64,000 nucleotides of DNA from DASUPK01 sp963743575 (GTDB taxonomy: Bacteria; Actinomycetota; Thermoleophilia; Solirubrobacterales; 70-9). Positions 47,024-55,882 of this stretch are shown piece after piece. Under the pieces are notes generated by a model. It saw only the letters and a list, made by a program, of their open reading frames with translations. It had not been told where the DNA came from and searched no databases. Positions within the stretch are counted from its first letter, which is position 1; each line of letters starts with the position of its first letter. The position numbers and the translations under genes were made by a program. The stretch is from NCBI GenBank assembly GCA_963743575.1, contig CAVUQC010000007.1, positions 930,001 through 994,000 on the forward strand. Direction: 5' to 3'.

Positions 47024-48706
47024 ATGGTGGGCGAGGAAATTCTGGGCAGATTCCGCATCGAGGAGCGGATCGGAAGCGGTGGCTTCGGCACCGTCTACCG
47101 CGCCTGGGACGAGCGCCTGCAGCGGCCGGTCGCCGTCAAGGTGATCGACCGTGAGGACGGCGCGCCACGGGTGACGCGCGAGGCGCAGGCGGTCGCCCGG
47201 CTCGCCCATCGCAACATCGCGACGCTCTATGAGCTCGCCAGCGACGGCGAGCGTGCCTTTCTGGTCTCTGAGCTGATCGAGGGAGACACCCTCCGGGCCC
47301 TCGGCCGCCGGGGGGAGTTGACCGACCGGCTGGTGGCGCGGGTCGGGGCCGATTCCGCCGCGGCCCTGATGCACGCCCACCGGGCCGGAGTCGTGCACCG
47401 CGACGTGAAGCCCGAGAACATCCTGGTCGGTCCGGGAGAGGAGGCGAAGCTGGTCGACTTCGGGATCGCCCGGATCGCCGGCGAACACAGCCTGACCGCC
47501 ACCGGGGCGGTGCTGGGGACGCTTGCCTACATGGCCCCCGAGCAGGCCGATGGGCTGCGCCCCGGGCCCTCCGCCGACGTCTACTCCCTCGCCCTGACCC
47601 TCTACGAATGCTTCTGCGGTGAGCACCCGCTCGTCCGCGAGAGCCCGGCGGCGACCGCCCGCGCGATCGGTGAGCCGATTGCGCCCCTCTCGGCGGTCCG
47701 GCAGGAGCTGCCCGAGGCGATGACCGACGCGATCGATGCGGCTCTCGATCCGGATCCGGAGTTGCGCCCGCTTGCCTCCGAGCTCGAGGCCTCGCTCGCC
47801 GCCCACGTCAACGAGCTCGACGGCGACGCGTTGCCCGCCGTTGAGGGCCTCGCGGGCCTCGACGATGACTTCGCCGTCTCACACCGCTCGTTTCGCGGAA
47901 TCGCGCGCTTCCTTCCCGGGGTCGGAGTCGCGGCGCTCGGCCTGGTCGCACTGATCCTCACCGACGCCCCGGCGCCGGTGGTCTTTGCGGCCCTCGTCCC
48001 CGGGGTTCTCGCGGTCGGCCGCGCCCGGCCCGCGTACGCCCTTCAGCTCGCCCTGGTCTTCCTCTGGACGCTGATCGGCGCCGGCGATCCCGGTGTCGCG
48101 GCGCTCGTCCTCGTGCTGGGCGCGCCCTTGCTCCTGCCCGCCATCGACCCGGATGCCATCTCGCTCCCCGGCGCGGCGCCCATCCTCGGCCTGATCGGCC
48201 TCGGGCCGGTCTATCCGGCGCTCGCCGGGCTCACCCGTGGGGCCGCCGGGCGAGCCCTGCTCGGGGGCATCGGCTACCTGTGGATCGCCGCCTGGGAGGA
48301 GCTCGCGCACAAGACGCTCCTGCTCGGACCCGTGGCGGACCCGCCCGCGCACTGGAAGGGATCGGCGAGTACGGCGATCTCCGACGTGCTGATGCCCTTG
48401 ATCGACGGCTCCGTGCTCGCAGCAGCGGGGATCTTCGCGGCGGCGGCGCTCGTCCTGCCCGTGCTCGTGCGGGGACGCACTCCCCTGGTCGACGCGCTTG
48501 GGGCACTGATCTGGGCCGCGGGATTGATCACCACGCTGAAGCTGGTCGCCGGCAGCACGAGCCCACCTGGCCTTCTTTTCGGAGCTCTGCTGGCGGCCGC
48601 GATTGCCGCCGTGCTCGCCCGCCGCGGGGCGTCTTCGGCATCAGGCGTGACCGCGGCGGCTGCCCAACATGAGTCGCTCCGGCCTCCGGCCTACGCTCCG
48701 AAGTAG
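47024..48706 (+). CDS. Ser/Thr protein kinase with polytopic C-terminal half
   Basis: About 560 residues. Kinase domain (about 10-265): GSGGFGTVYRAW, PVAVKVIDRE, VVHRDVKPENILV, VDFGIARI, TLAYMAPEQADG. The C-terminal half (about 295-545) is a chain of hydrophobic helices (some eight to ten) instead of the usual single helix and sensor. It sits where pknA would be in a mycobacterial pknA/pknB cluster, directly before fhaA. Start at ATG 47024 (MVGEEILGRFRIEERIG) with TTGGAGAA upstream. The last 20-25 residues are encoded by a structured repeat. Confidence 0.88.
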   Translation: MVGEEILGRFRIEERIGSGGFGTVYRAWDERLQRPVAVKVIDREDGAPRVTREAQAVARLAHRNIATLYELASDGERAFLVSELIEGDTLRALGRRGELTDRLVARVGADSAAALMHAHRAGVVHRDVKPENILVGPGEEAKLVDFGIARIAGEHSLTATGAVLGTLAYMAPEQADGLRPGPSADVYSLALTLYECFCGEHPLVRESPAATARAIGEPIAPLSAVRQELPEAMTDAIDAALDPDPELRPLASELEASLAAHVNELDGDALPAVEGLAGLDDDFAVSHRSFRGIARFLPGVGVAALGLVALILTDAPAPVVFAALVPGVLAVGRARPAYALQLALVFLWTLIGAGDPGVAALVLVLGAPLLLPAIDPDAISLPGAAPILGLIGLGPVYPALAGLTRGAAGRALLGGIGYLWIAAWEELAHKTLLLGPVADPPAHWKGSASTAISDVLMPLIDGSVLAAAGIFAAAALVLPVLVRGRTPLVDALGALIWAAGLITTLKLVAGSTSPPGLLFGALLAAAIAAVLARRGASSASGVTAAAAQHESLRPPAYAPK

Positions 48707-48726
48707 GCCAGCCTGGCAGCCACTAG
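48633..48726 (+). repeat. Structured intergenic repeat, copy E
   Basis: Begins CTTCGGCATCAGGCGTG and ends CCACTAG. Outer arms GGCTGCC (about 48658-48664) and GGCAGCC (about 48715-48721). Inner part GGCC-TCC-GGCC with flanks GAGTCGCTC and TACGCTC. It overlaps the 3' end of the kinase gene and contains the misleading ATG 48669 upstream of fhaA. Confidence 0.7.
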
Positions 48727-48815
48727 CATTTCGCCCCTTAGTGCGAGGGCGCGCCGCCAGGCGCAACCCGTTTAATGAGGCCTGCCGGCCACCCACTGAC
48801 CCTAGGAGCACTCCC

Positions 48816-49583
48816 ATCAGCGTTCTGCGCAACCTTGAAGCTCGCATCGAGGGCCTCGTCGAGGGCGTGTTCAGCCGTGCCTTCAGCTCCGGCGTGCAGC
48901 CGGTGGAGATCGCGCGCAAGCTCGCCAAGGAGATGGACGCCCACAAGACGGCGTCGGTCCAGCGTGTCTACGTGCCCAACGAGTACACGGTCTGGCTCTG
49001 CCCGGACGACTACGAGCGCTTCAAGGACTACGAGTCATCTCTCGCCCAAGAGCTGAGCGGGCACCTGCTCGAGCATGCGCGCCATCACGACTACGACCTG
49101 CTCACCCGGCCGGTCGTGAACCTCGACCAGGACGAGCGTCTCCGGCTCGGCGAGTTCGGCATCCAGACGCGGCTGGTCCGCCCACCCCAGCGCCAGGGCG
49201 CCGACCCCGAGCAGGGGGAGCACGGCCACACGATGGTCTACTCGGCGACCCAGGCGGAGAAGGCGAAGTCCAAGAGGCGCCCGGACGCCGCGTACTCGGA
49301 GACCCGAGCGATCATCACCGTCGACGATCGTCGCTACGTCCTCGACGGCCCGACGGCGACGCTCGGGCGCTCAAAGGAGGCGGACTGCATCATCGATGAC
49401 CCCAACATCTCTCGCAAGCACGCCGAGCTGCGCCGCTCGAGCGTCGGGGATTGGCAGATCGTTGACCTCAACTCCACCAACGGAGTCAAGATCAACGGCC
49501 GACGCGTCGCCAACGCCCGCCTGTCGCCGGGCGACGAGATCACCCTGGGGACCAAGGTCTTCGGTTTCGACATCGAGCAGTGA
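48816..49583 (+). CDS. fhaA: FHA-domain protein FhaA, probable ATC start
   Basis: About 255 residues. N-terminal DUF3662 domain (SVLRNLEARIEGLVEGVFSR, QPVEIARKLAKEMD), a linker, and a C-terminal FHA domain (ATLGRSKEADCIIDDPNISRKHAEL shortened here: LGRSKEADC, SRKHAELRR, DLNSTNGVKINGRRV). Binds phosphothreonine on kinase-cluster partners. Family proteins begin MSVLRR-like; the matching ISVLRN is encoded by ATC at 48816, with AGGAG at 48804-48808 and a 7-base spacer. The only canonical in-frame start is ATG 48669, inside the repeat and the kinase gene, adding 49 non-family residues. Confidence 0.93.
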   Translation: MSVLRNLEARIEGLVEGVFSRAFSSGVQPVEIARKLAKEMDAHKTASVQRVYVPNEYTVWLCPDDYERFKDYESSLAQELSGHLLEHARHHDYDLLTRPVVNLDQDERLRLGEFGIQTRLVRPPQRQGADPEQGEHGHTMVYSATQAEKAKSKRRPDAAYSETRAIITVDDRRYVLDGPTATLGRSKEADCIIDDPNISRKHAELRRSSVGDWQIVDLNSTNGVKINGRRVANARLSPGDEITLGTKVFGFDIEQ

Positions 49584-50044
49584 ACGACCTCGAGCCGCTA
49601 GCCGTCGCGCTCAAGTTCGGCTTCCTGGCCGTCCTCTATCTGTTCCTGCTCTGGGTCACCCGCATGGCGCTCCGTGACCTGCGGGGCACGGCCTCACCGG
49701 GCTTCGAGACCGGCTACCACGAGGTGATGGGAGTGGAGGAGCCGGCGACGGACGCCTTTCTCGTGGTGAAGGAGGGTGGCGGCCTCAACAAGGGCGACCA
49801 CTTCGACCTCTTCGGCGGCGTATCCCTGGGCCGCTCCCCGGATGCCGACATCAGGCTCGACGACCGCTACGCGTCGGGATTTCACGCCCGCGTCTTCAAT
49901 CGCGGCGGCGGCTACTTCGTCGAGGACCTGAACTCGACCAACGGCACCCTGCTCAACTCCCAGGAGCTGCACGGGGAGGCCGAGCTCCGGCCGGGTGACG
50001 CAATTCGGATCGGGGACACTGAGTTCCGCTTCGAGGTCTCCTGA
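49580..50044 (+). CDS. fhaB: FHA-domain membrane protein FhaB
   Basis: 154 residues. One N-terminal helix (about 9-28), a linker with conserved GFETGYHEV, and an FHA domain (VSLGRSPDADIRLDDRYAS, HARVFNRGG, VEDLNSTNGTLLNSQEL). GTG start overlaps fhaA by 4 bases and the stop overlaps pstP by 1. Scaffold for kinase-phosphorylated division and wall proteins in mycobacteria (FipA). Confidence 0.93.
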   Translation: MNDLEPLAVALKFGFLAVLYLFLLWVTRMALRDLRGTASPGFETGYHEVMGVEEPATDAFLVVKEGGGLNKGDHFDLFGGVSLGRSPDADIRLDDRYASGFHARVFNRGGGYFVEDLNSTNGTLLNSQELHGEAELRPGDAIRIGDTEFRFEVS

Positions 50045-51285
50045 TGCTGACCGTCGCCGAGGAAGCCCACAGGACAGACACCGGTCGCCAGCGCCACGCG
50101 AACGAGGACTCCTATTTCGCCCGCCCGCCGCTCTTCGCAGTCGCGGATGGGATGGGGGGAGCGCAGGCCGGTGAGGTGGCCTCGCGAATCGCCGCCGGCG
50201 CCTTCGAGCGCCGCGGCAGGGTGAACGCCGACGAGCCCGCCGAGGGACAGCTGGAGCAGATCGCGCAGTCGGCGAACCGAGAGATCCACCAGCTGGCGCA
50301 GGAGGACTCCTCCCGCGCCGGGATGGGCACGACCCTCACCGCCGCGCTGCTCCGCGGCGACGAGGTCTCGCTCGGCCACGTGGGCGATAGCCGCGCCTAT
50401 GTGCTCCGCGACGGGCAGCTCAAGCGCCTCACCAAGGACCACTCGCTGGTCGAGGAGCTTCGCCGCCAGGGCCGCCTCACCGAGGAGGAGGCGGAGGAGC
50501 ATCCCCAGCGCTCGATCATCACCCGCGCCCTAGGGCCAGAGCCCAGCGTGAACGTCGACACGATGACGTTCCCGGCGAAGGACGGCGACATCTTCCTGCT
50601 CTGCAGCGACGGGCTGACGACCATGGTCCCCGACGACGAGATCCGCCGGATCCTGGTCGAGTCGCGGACCCTGCGGGGCGCGGTCAGGGAGCTCGTCGAC
50701 ACCGCCAACCGCGGCGGAGGCAGGGACAACATCACCGCCGTCGCCTTCCGGGTCGCGGACTCCGAGGCCACGGAGGGAGACGAGAGCGCGACGCTGATCT
50801 CTCGCACAGCCGAGCAGGCGGGCCTTACCGGCGAGCGAATGCGCGCGGCGACCGACCGGATGCGCGGCCGAGGCGAAATGCCGGCACCTCGCCGTCGCCG
50901 CCGGTTCCTCGGTTGGGCGGTGGCGATCCTCGCGGCGATCGTGGTGTTCGGCGGCGGCTTCCTCTTCGCGCGCTCGGTCTACTTCCTCGGCACCGACGCC
51001 CAGGGGGACGTGGCCCTCTACCGCGGGCTGCCCTACAGCCTTCCACTCGGAATCAGCCTCTACTCGAAGCAGTATTCGATCCCGGTGCAGGAGGGGACCC
51101 TCTCGGAGGACCGCCAGCACGCCGTCACCGGCCACCGGCTGCGAGGCAAGGACGATGCGACCGGCCTCATGGAGGACATCAAGGCGAGGCCGACCGAGGG
51201 ACTGCCGGCACCACCCCCGCCCCCGCCAAAGAAGAACAAGAAGTCCGGGTCCAACTCGAACGGCCAGCAGGCCAAGAAGAGTTGA
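50044..51285 (+). CDS. pstP: PP2C-type Ser/Thr phosphatase PstP
   Basis: 413 residues. Cytosolic PP2C domain (1-235): RHANEDSYF, ADGMGGAQAGEVAS, GMGTTLTAALL, HVGDSRAYVL, LCSDGLTTMV and GGRDNITAVAF carry the metal-binding aspartates. One helix lies at about 288-310, then an external domain of about 60 residues and a Pro/Lys-rich tail. It reverses the kinases of the cluster. The SEDS gene starts at TTG 51282 within its stop codon. Confidence 0.94.
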   Translation: MLTVAEEAHRTDTGRQRHANEDSYFARPPLFAVADGMGGAQAGEVASRIAAGAFERRGRVNADEPAEGQLEQIAQSANREIHQLAQEDSSRAGMGTTLTAALLRGDEVSLGHVGDSRAYVLRDGQLKRLTKDHSLVEELRRQGRLTEEEAEEHPQRSIITRALGPEPSVNVDTMTFPAKDGDIFLLCSDGLTTMVPDDEIRRILVESRTLRGAVRELVDTANRGGGRDNITAVAFRVADSEATEGDESATLISRTAEQAGLTGERMRAATDRMRGRGEMPAPRRRRRFLGWAVAILAAIVVFGGGFLFARSVYFLGTDAQGDVALYRGLPYSLPLGISLYSKQYSIPVQEGTLSEDRQHAVTGHRLRGKDDATGLMEDIKARPTEGLPAPPPPPPKKNKKSGSNSNGQQAKKS

Positions 51286-52607
51286 GCGCCCGCACCCGCG
51301 AGCTCTTTGCCCTGATTCCGGTCGCCCTGCTGGTCACGGCCGGATTCACGGCCGTGCTGATCACCAACTCCGATCAGCTCAACGCGAGCGTCTTCTTCGG
51401 CGCCTACTTCCTCGCCGTCTGCGTCGCGACGCACATCGTGATCAGGGTCAGGCTGCCTGACGCCGACCCCTTCCTCTTCCCGCTGGTCGCCCTGCTGGCG
51501 GCCTTCGGGCTGGTGATGCTCTACCGCCTGGATCAGGGCCTCGCGCGTGACCAGGCCAACTGGTTCGTCCTCGGGCTTGTCCTCTTCTCGGCGACGATCA
51601 TCTTCCTGCGCGACTACGAGGCGCTCGAGAGATACCGCTACCTGATCGCCCTCGCCGGGATCATCCTGCTGATCCTGCCGCGATTCCTGGGGCATGCCGT
51701 CAATGACGCCTATCTCGCGGTGAACCTCGGCCCGGTCACCTTCCAGCCCACCGAGATCGCGAAGATCTGCATCGTCGTCTTCCTCGCCAGCTACCTGAAC
51801 GAGCGCCGGGAGGTGCTGGTGATCGGGGCTCGGCGGTTCATGGGATTGGTGCTGCCGCCGCTCAAGCACCTGGGGCCGCTGCTCGTCGTCTGGGGCGCGG
51901 CGATGGTGCTGCTGGTCTTCATCCGCGACCTGGGCAGCTCGGTGATGTTCTTCGGAGCATTCCTGGCGCTGATCTACGTGGCGACCGGCCGGCTCTCCTT
52001 CGTGATCATCGGCCTGGGCATGTTCCTCCTGGGCGCCTGGTTCTTCGCCCACACCGCCTCCCACATCCAGCAGCGCTTCGACATCTGGCTCGACCCCTTC
52101 CACGACTCGAGTGGCAGCGGCTACCAGCTCTCGCAGTCGATCTTCGCGCAGGCCGACGGCGGGCTGTTCGGCCGCGGACTGGGGAACTCCCTCGTCCAGT
52201 TACCCGCTTGCCACGGCAACTTTCCCGACCGCTGCGCGATCCTGCCGGCGCCGCACACGGACTTCATCTACGCGGTGATCGTCGATGAGCTCGGGCTGTT
52301 CGGTGGCGCGGCTGTCGTCCTGATCTACGCGCTGATCACGGAGCGGGGATTCAAGACGGCGGTCCTGGCCGAGGACGGGTTCTCGAAGCTGCTCGCAACG
52401 GGCCTGACGACGATCCTCGCTCTGCAGGCGTTCGTGATCATCGGCGGCGTCACCAGGGTGATCCCGCTGACGGGCGTGACCCTTCCCTTCATCAGCTACG
52501 GGGGCAGCTCGATCGTCGCCAACTTCATCCTCTTAGCCCTGCTGCTGATGGTCTCTGACAAATCGCGCCGTCGCGTGCGGCTGCAGAACGAGAGGTCGCA
52601 GGAGTGA
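51282..52607 (+). CDS. rodA: SEDS-family peptidoglycan glycosyltransferase (RodA/FtsW)
   Basis: 441 residues, about twelve helices. Polymerises lipid II with its cognate PBP. Seen: LYRLDQGLARDQ, VNLGPVTFQPTEIAKI, FIRDLGSSVMFFGAFL, the long external loop, PHTDFIYAVIVDELGLFGG and VTLPFISYGGSSIVANF. TTG start overlaps pstP by 4 bases and the stop overlaps pbpA by 4. Whether it is RodA or FtsW cannot be told by eye; position next to pbpA favours RodA. Confidence 0.93.
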   Translation: MSARTRELFALIPVALLVTAGFTAVLITNSDQLNASVFFGAYFLAVCVATHIVIRVRLPDADPFLFPLVALLAAFGLVMLYRLDQGLARDQANWFVLGLVLFSATIIFLRDYEALERYRYLIALAGIILLILPRFLGHAVNDAYLAVNLGPVTFQPTEIAKICIVVFLASYLNERREVLVIGARRFMGLVLPPLKHLGPLLVVWGAAMVLLVFIRDLGSSVMFFGAFLALIYVATGRLSFVIIGLGMFLLGAWFFAHTASHIQQRFDIWLDPFHDSSGSGYQLSQSIFAQADGGLFGRGLGNSLVQLPACHGNFPDRCAILPAPHTDFIYAVIVDELGLFGGAAVVLIYALITERGFKTAVLAEDGFSKLLATGLTTILALQAFVIIGGVTRVIPLTGVTLPFISYGGSSIVANFILLALLLMVSDKSRRRVRLQNERSQE

Positions 52608-54037
52608 ACCGGCAGATCGTCAAGCTCTTCGGCCTGATCCTGGTGCTCTATGCGCTGCTCTTCGGGTTCACCTCCTACTGGTCGGTCTTCGACTCGAGCT
52701 CGCTGAAGGCGAACACCGCGAATCGCCGTCCCCTGCTCGAGGAGCAGAGGATCAAGCGCGGCGACATCGTCGCGGACGACGGAACGGTGATCGCGCACTC
52801 GCGGCCGATCGGCAAGGGCAACAACAAAATCTACGTCCGCCACTACCCGCTGGGGTCGCTCTTCGGAAACCCGATCGGCTACAGCTTCGTCGACCGAGGC
52901 AGGGTCGGGTTCGAGCTCTCCCACAACGACGAGCTGGTCGGCAACAAGACCGAGTTCCTCTCGGTCCTGGACGAGCTTCAGGGCCACGCGCAGGAGGGCG
53001 ACAAGGTCCAGTCCGCGCTGGACCCGGCCGCACAGAGGGCCGCCGTGGACGGGCTCGCCGGGCGCCAGGGGTCGGTGGTCGCGATGGACCCCTCCACCGG
53101 TGAGATCAAGGCGATGGTGAGCATCCCGGAGTACGACCCGAACCAGGTTGAGAACTCGAACGCGTTCAAGCGCCTCAACTCGGAGAGCAGCTCGCCGCTC
53201 TTCAACCGTGCGACCCAGGGTGGCTATCCACCGGGCTCGACGATGAAAGTGGTGACGGCGACGGCCGGGCTCGACAGCGGCGACCTGACGCCGAATTCGA
53301 CCTTCAGCGGAGCCTCGCCGATCCCGATCGAAGGTGTCCCGCTCGCGAACTCCGGCGGCGAGCAGTTCGGGACCATCGACATGACCACCGCCCTGACGAA
53401 CTCCGTCAACACCTGGTGGGCCCAGGCGGGGGAGAAGATCGGCAAGGACACGATGTTCAAGTACATGGACCGCTACGGCTTCAACGCCAAGCCCCGCCTC
53501 GATTACCCCGGGTTCCAGCTCTTCGCAAGCGGCGTGTACGACGGCAACAAGCTGCTCGGGCCGAGCGACGCGATCGACATCGGCCGCGTTGCGATCGGCC
53601 AGGAACGGCTCCGGGTCACGCCGCTCCAGATGGCCGAGGTCGCGTCCGCCGTCGCCAACAAGGGTGAGCTGATGGAGCCGCGTCTTTGGTCGAAGGTGAT
53701 CGACCCGGATGGCCGGGAGACGAAGATGTCCCCGGCGCACCAGAGCACGGTGATGAGCGAGGACACGGCGTCCAAGCTCAACACCATGATGCAGAGCGTG
53801 GTCAATGAGGGAACCGGGACGGCAGCGGCGGTCTCAGGCATCGACGTGGCGGGCAAGACCGGTACTGCGGAGATCGGGAACGGAATCAATGACGCCTGGT
53901 TCATCGGCTTCGCTCCGGCCAACGACCCCCAGATCGCGATCTCCTGCGTCGTCGAGCACACCAGCGGCTTCGGCGGGCCGACCTGCGGCCCGATCTTCAA
54001 GGCGGTCGCCGAGAGCCTGCTCGGGAACGGCGCGTAG
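52604..54037 (+). CDS. pbpA: Class B penicillin-binding protein (transpeptidase)
   Basis: 477 residues. One N-terminal helix (about 5-25), a short dimerisation region (RGDIVADDGTVIA), and a transpeptidase domain: SxxK as GSTMKVV, SxN as NSVNTWWAQ, KTG as AGKTGTAEIG. Cross-links stem peptides with the SEDS partner encoded just before it. GTG start overlaps that gene by 4 bases. pknB starts at the next base after the stop. Confidence 0.95.
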   Translation: MNRQIVKLFGLILVLYALLFGFTSYWSVFDSSSLKANTANRRPLLEEQRIKRGDIVADDGTVIAHSRPIGKGNNKIYVRHYPLGSLFGNPIGYSFVDRGRVGFELSHNDELVGNKTEFLSVLDELQGHAQEGDKVQSALDPAAQRAAVDGLAGRQGSVVAMDPSTGEIKAMVSIPEYDPNQVENSNAFKRLNSESSSPLFNRATQGGYPPGSTMKVVTATAGLDSGDLTPNSTFSGASPIPIEGVPLANSGGEQFGTIDMTTALTNSVNTWWAQAGEKIGKDTMFKYMDRYGFNAKPRLDYPGFQLFASGVYDGNKLLGPSDAIDIGRVAIGQERLRVTPLQMAEVASAVANKGELMEPRLWSKVIDPDGRETKMSPAHQSTVMSEDTASKLNTMMQSVVNEGTGTAAAVSGIDVAGKTGTAEIGNGINDAWFIGFAPANDPQIAISCVVEHTSGFGGPTCGPIFKAVAESLLGNGA

Positions 54038-55882
54038 ATGGCGACCGCTCGCAAGGGGACGATGGTCGACGAGCGCTACCGGCTCGATCGGAAGATCGGC
54101 ACGGGCGGGATGGCCGACGTCTGGCTCGCCGAGGACACCGAGCTCGACCGCAACGTCGCAATCAAGATCCTGCACGACCGCTTCGCGCAGGACGGCGAGT
54201 TCGTGCAGCGCTTCCAGCGGGAGGCCCAGTCGGCGGCCGGGCTTCAGCACCCGAACGTGGTCGGCGTCTTCGACCGCGGGGAATTCGCCGACAGCTACTT
54301 CATCGCCATGGAGTACGTGGATGGGCCGTCGCTCAAGGACCTGGTCAAGGGCGGGATGGGGACCAAGGACGCGATCGACTTCACCCGCCAGATCCTCAAT
54401 GCGGCCCGCTTCGCCCACCGCAAGGGGATCATCCACCGCGACCTGAAGCCGCAGAACGTCCTGATCGACGACGAGGGCCGCGCCCGGGTCGCCGACTTCG
54501 GGATCGCACGCGGCGGCGAGAACTCCGACATCACTGCGACCGGCTCGGTGATGGGAACCGCGCAGTACCTCTCGCCCGAGCAGGCACAGGGCAAGCCGAC
54601 CACGCCGAGCTCGGACATCTACTCGATCGGCGTGATCCTCTACGAGGCGCTGACCGGCCGCGTGCCCTTCGAGGGGGACAGCGCCGTCGCCGTCGCCCTC
54701 AAGCAGGTCTCAGAGACACCGAGGCGTCCCAGCGCGATCAATCCGAACATCCCGCCGGCTCTCGACGCCGTGGTCATGCGGGCGCTCGCCAAGGATCCCG
54801 AGGCCCGCTTCAAGGACGCAGATGCCTTCCTGAAGGCTCTCGATGCCGCCGAGAAGGCCCCCGACGCCCCGCGACCGCAGGACACAGCGGCCTACGCCGC
54901 GGTGTCGCCGGAGGGCGAGACCGATCTTCCCGACGACGACGACGAGGAATACGACGAGCACGACCCGGATCGGCGGCGTCGCTGGCGGTGGGTGGTGCTG
55001 GCCCTGCTGGCCTGTGCCGTGGCCGGTCTAGTCGCCTACGCGCTGACCCGCCCCTCCAATGTCGGGATCCCCGATGTAATCGGCAAGAACTCGGATCAGG
55101 CCAGTCAGATTCTCGACAGCGCCGGCTTCAAGGTGGCGATCAAGGCCGTGCCGAGTGCAGCCGCCAGGGACCAGGTCGTGGAGCAGGACCCGATCCCCAC
55201 CGACCGCGGCGGCGGCAAGGTCCAGGAGGGCTCCACCGTCACTCTCAGCGTCAGCTCCGGTCCCGCGATTCGCGCCGTGCCCACAGTGACCGGGCTGAGC
55301 GAGGCTGACGCGACCAAACGCCTGGAGCACGTCGGGTTCAAGGTGAACGTGACGCAGCAGTACTCGAAGACCGTCCCGCGAGGCCAGGTGATCGGGACCG
55401 CTCCCGCGGCGGGCACTCAGCTCTCGACTCTGCAGCCCGTCACGCTGCTCGTCTCCCGAGGCGCCAACACCGTGCTCGTCCCCAACGTCGTCGGCCTCAA
55501 CGACCAGCAGGCCCTCGCAACTCTCTCGAACGCCGGCCTCTCCGGCACCGAGGTGCAGAAGGACTCCACCGAGCCTCAGGGCAAGGTCTTGAGCCAGAGC
55601 CCCGGAGCCGGCAAGCGGGTCGGCCGCGGCACTCAGGTGACGATCTTCGCCTCGACGGGAGCAATCACCGTCCCCGACGTCACCGGACAGCTGCGGAAGG
55701 ATGCCGTCAACAATCTGAAGAAGGCGGGCTTTACGGCGGCCGTGACCGAGCAGGCAACATCCGACCCCACGGAGGTGGGCTTTGTCATCTCGGAGTTCCC
55801 GCCGGCAGGGTCCCGGGGCCAGAGAGGTGACACCGTGACGATCTCGGTCGGCGTGAGCGCCCCCACGGCCACGACACCATGA
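54038..55882 (+). CDS. pknB: Ser/Thr protein kinase PknB with four PASTA domains
   Basis: 614 residues. Kinase domain (about 10-270): GTGGMADVWLAED, VAIKILHDRF, IIHRDLKPQNVLID, VADFGIARGG, TAQYLSPEQAQG. An acidic juxtamembrane part (DDDDEEYDEHD) precedes one helix (about 313-333). Four PASTA repeats start VGIPDVIGK, VPTVTGLSE, VPNVVGLND and VPDVTGQLR and sense muropeptides or lipid II. It is the master kinase of the wall-synthesis cluster. The stop overlaps ddl paralog 2 by 4 bases. Confidence 0.96.
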   Translation: MATARKGTMVDERYRLDRKIGTGGMADVWLAEDTELDRNVAIKILHDRFAQDGEFVQRFQREAQSAAGLQHPNVVGVFDRGEFADSYFIAMEYVDGPSLKDLVKGGMGTKDAIDFTRQILNAARFAHRKGIIHRDLKPQNVLIDDEGRARVADFGIARGGENSDITATGSVMGTAQYLSPEQAQGKPTTPSSDIYSIGVILYEALTGRVPFEGDSAVAVALKQVSETPRRPSAINPNIPPALDAVVMRALAKDPEARFKDADAFLKALDAAEKAPDAPRPQDTAAYAAVSPEGETDLPDDDDEEYDEHDPDRRRRWRWVVLALLACAVAGLVAYALTRPSNVGIPDVIGKNSDQASQILDSAGFKVAIKAVPSAAARDQVVEQDPIPTDRGGGKVQEGSTVTLSVSSGPAIRAVPTVTGLSEADATKRLEHVGFKVNVTQQYSKTVPRGQVIGTAPAAGTQLSTLQPVTLLVSRGANTVLVPNVVGLNDQQALATLSNAGLSGTEVQKDSTEPQGKVLSQSPGAGKRVGRGTQVTIFASTGAITVPDVTGQLRKDAVNNLKKAGFTAAVTEQATSDPTEVGFVISEFPPAGSRGQRGDTVTISVGVSAPTATTP

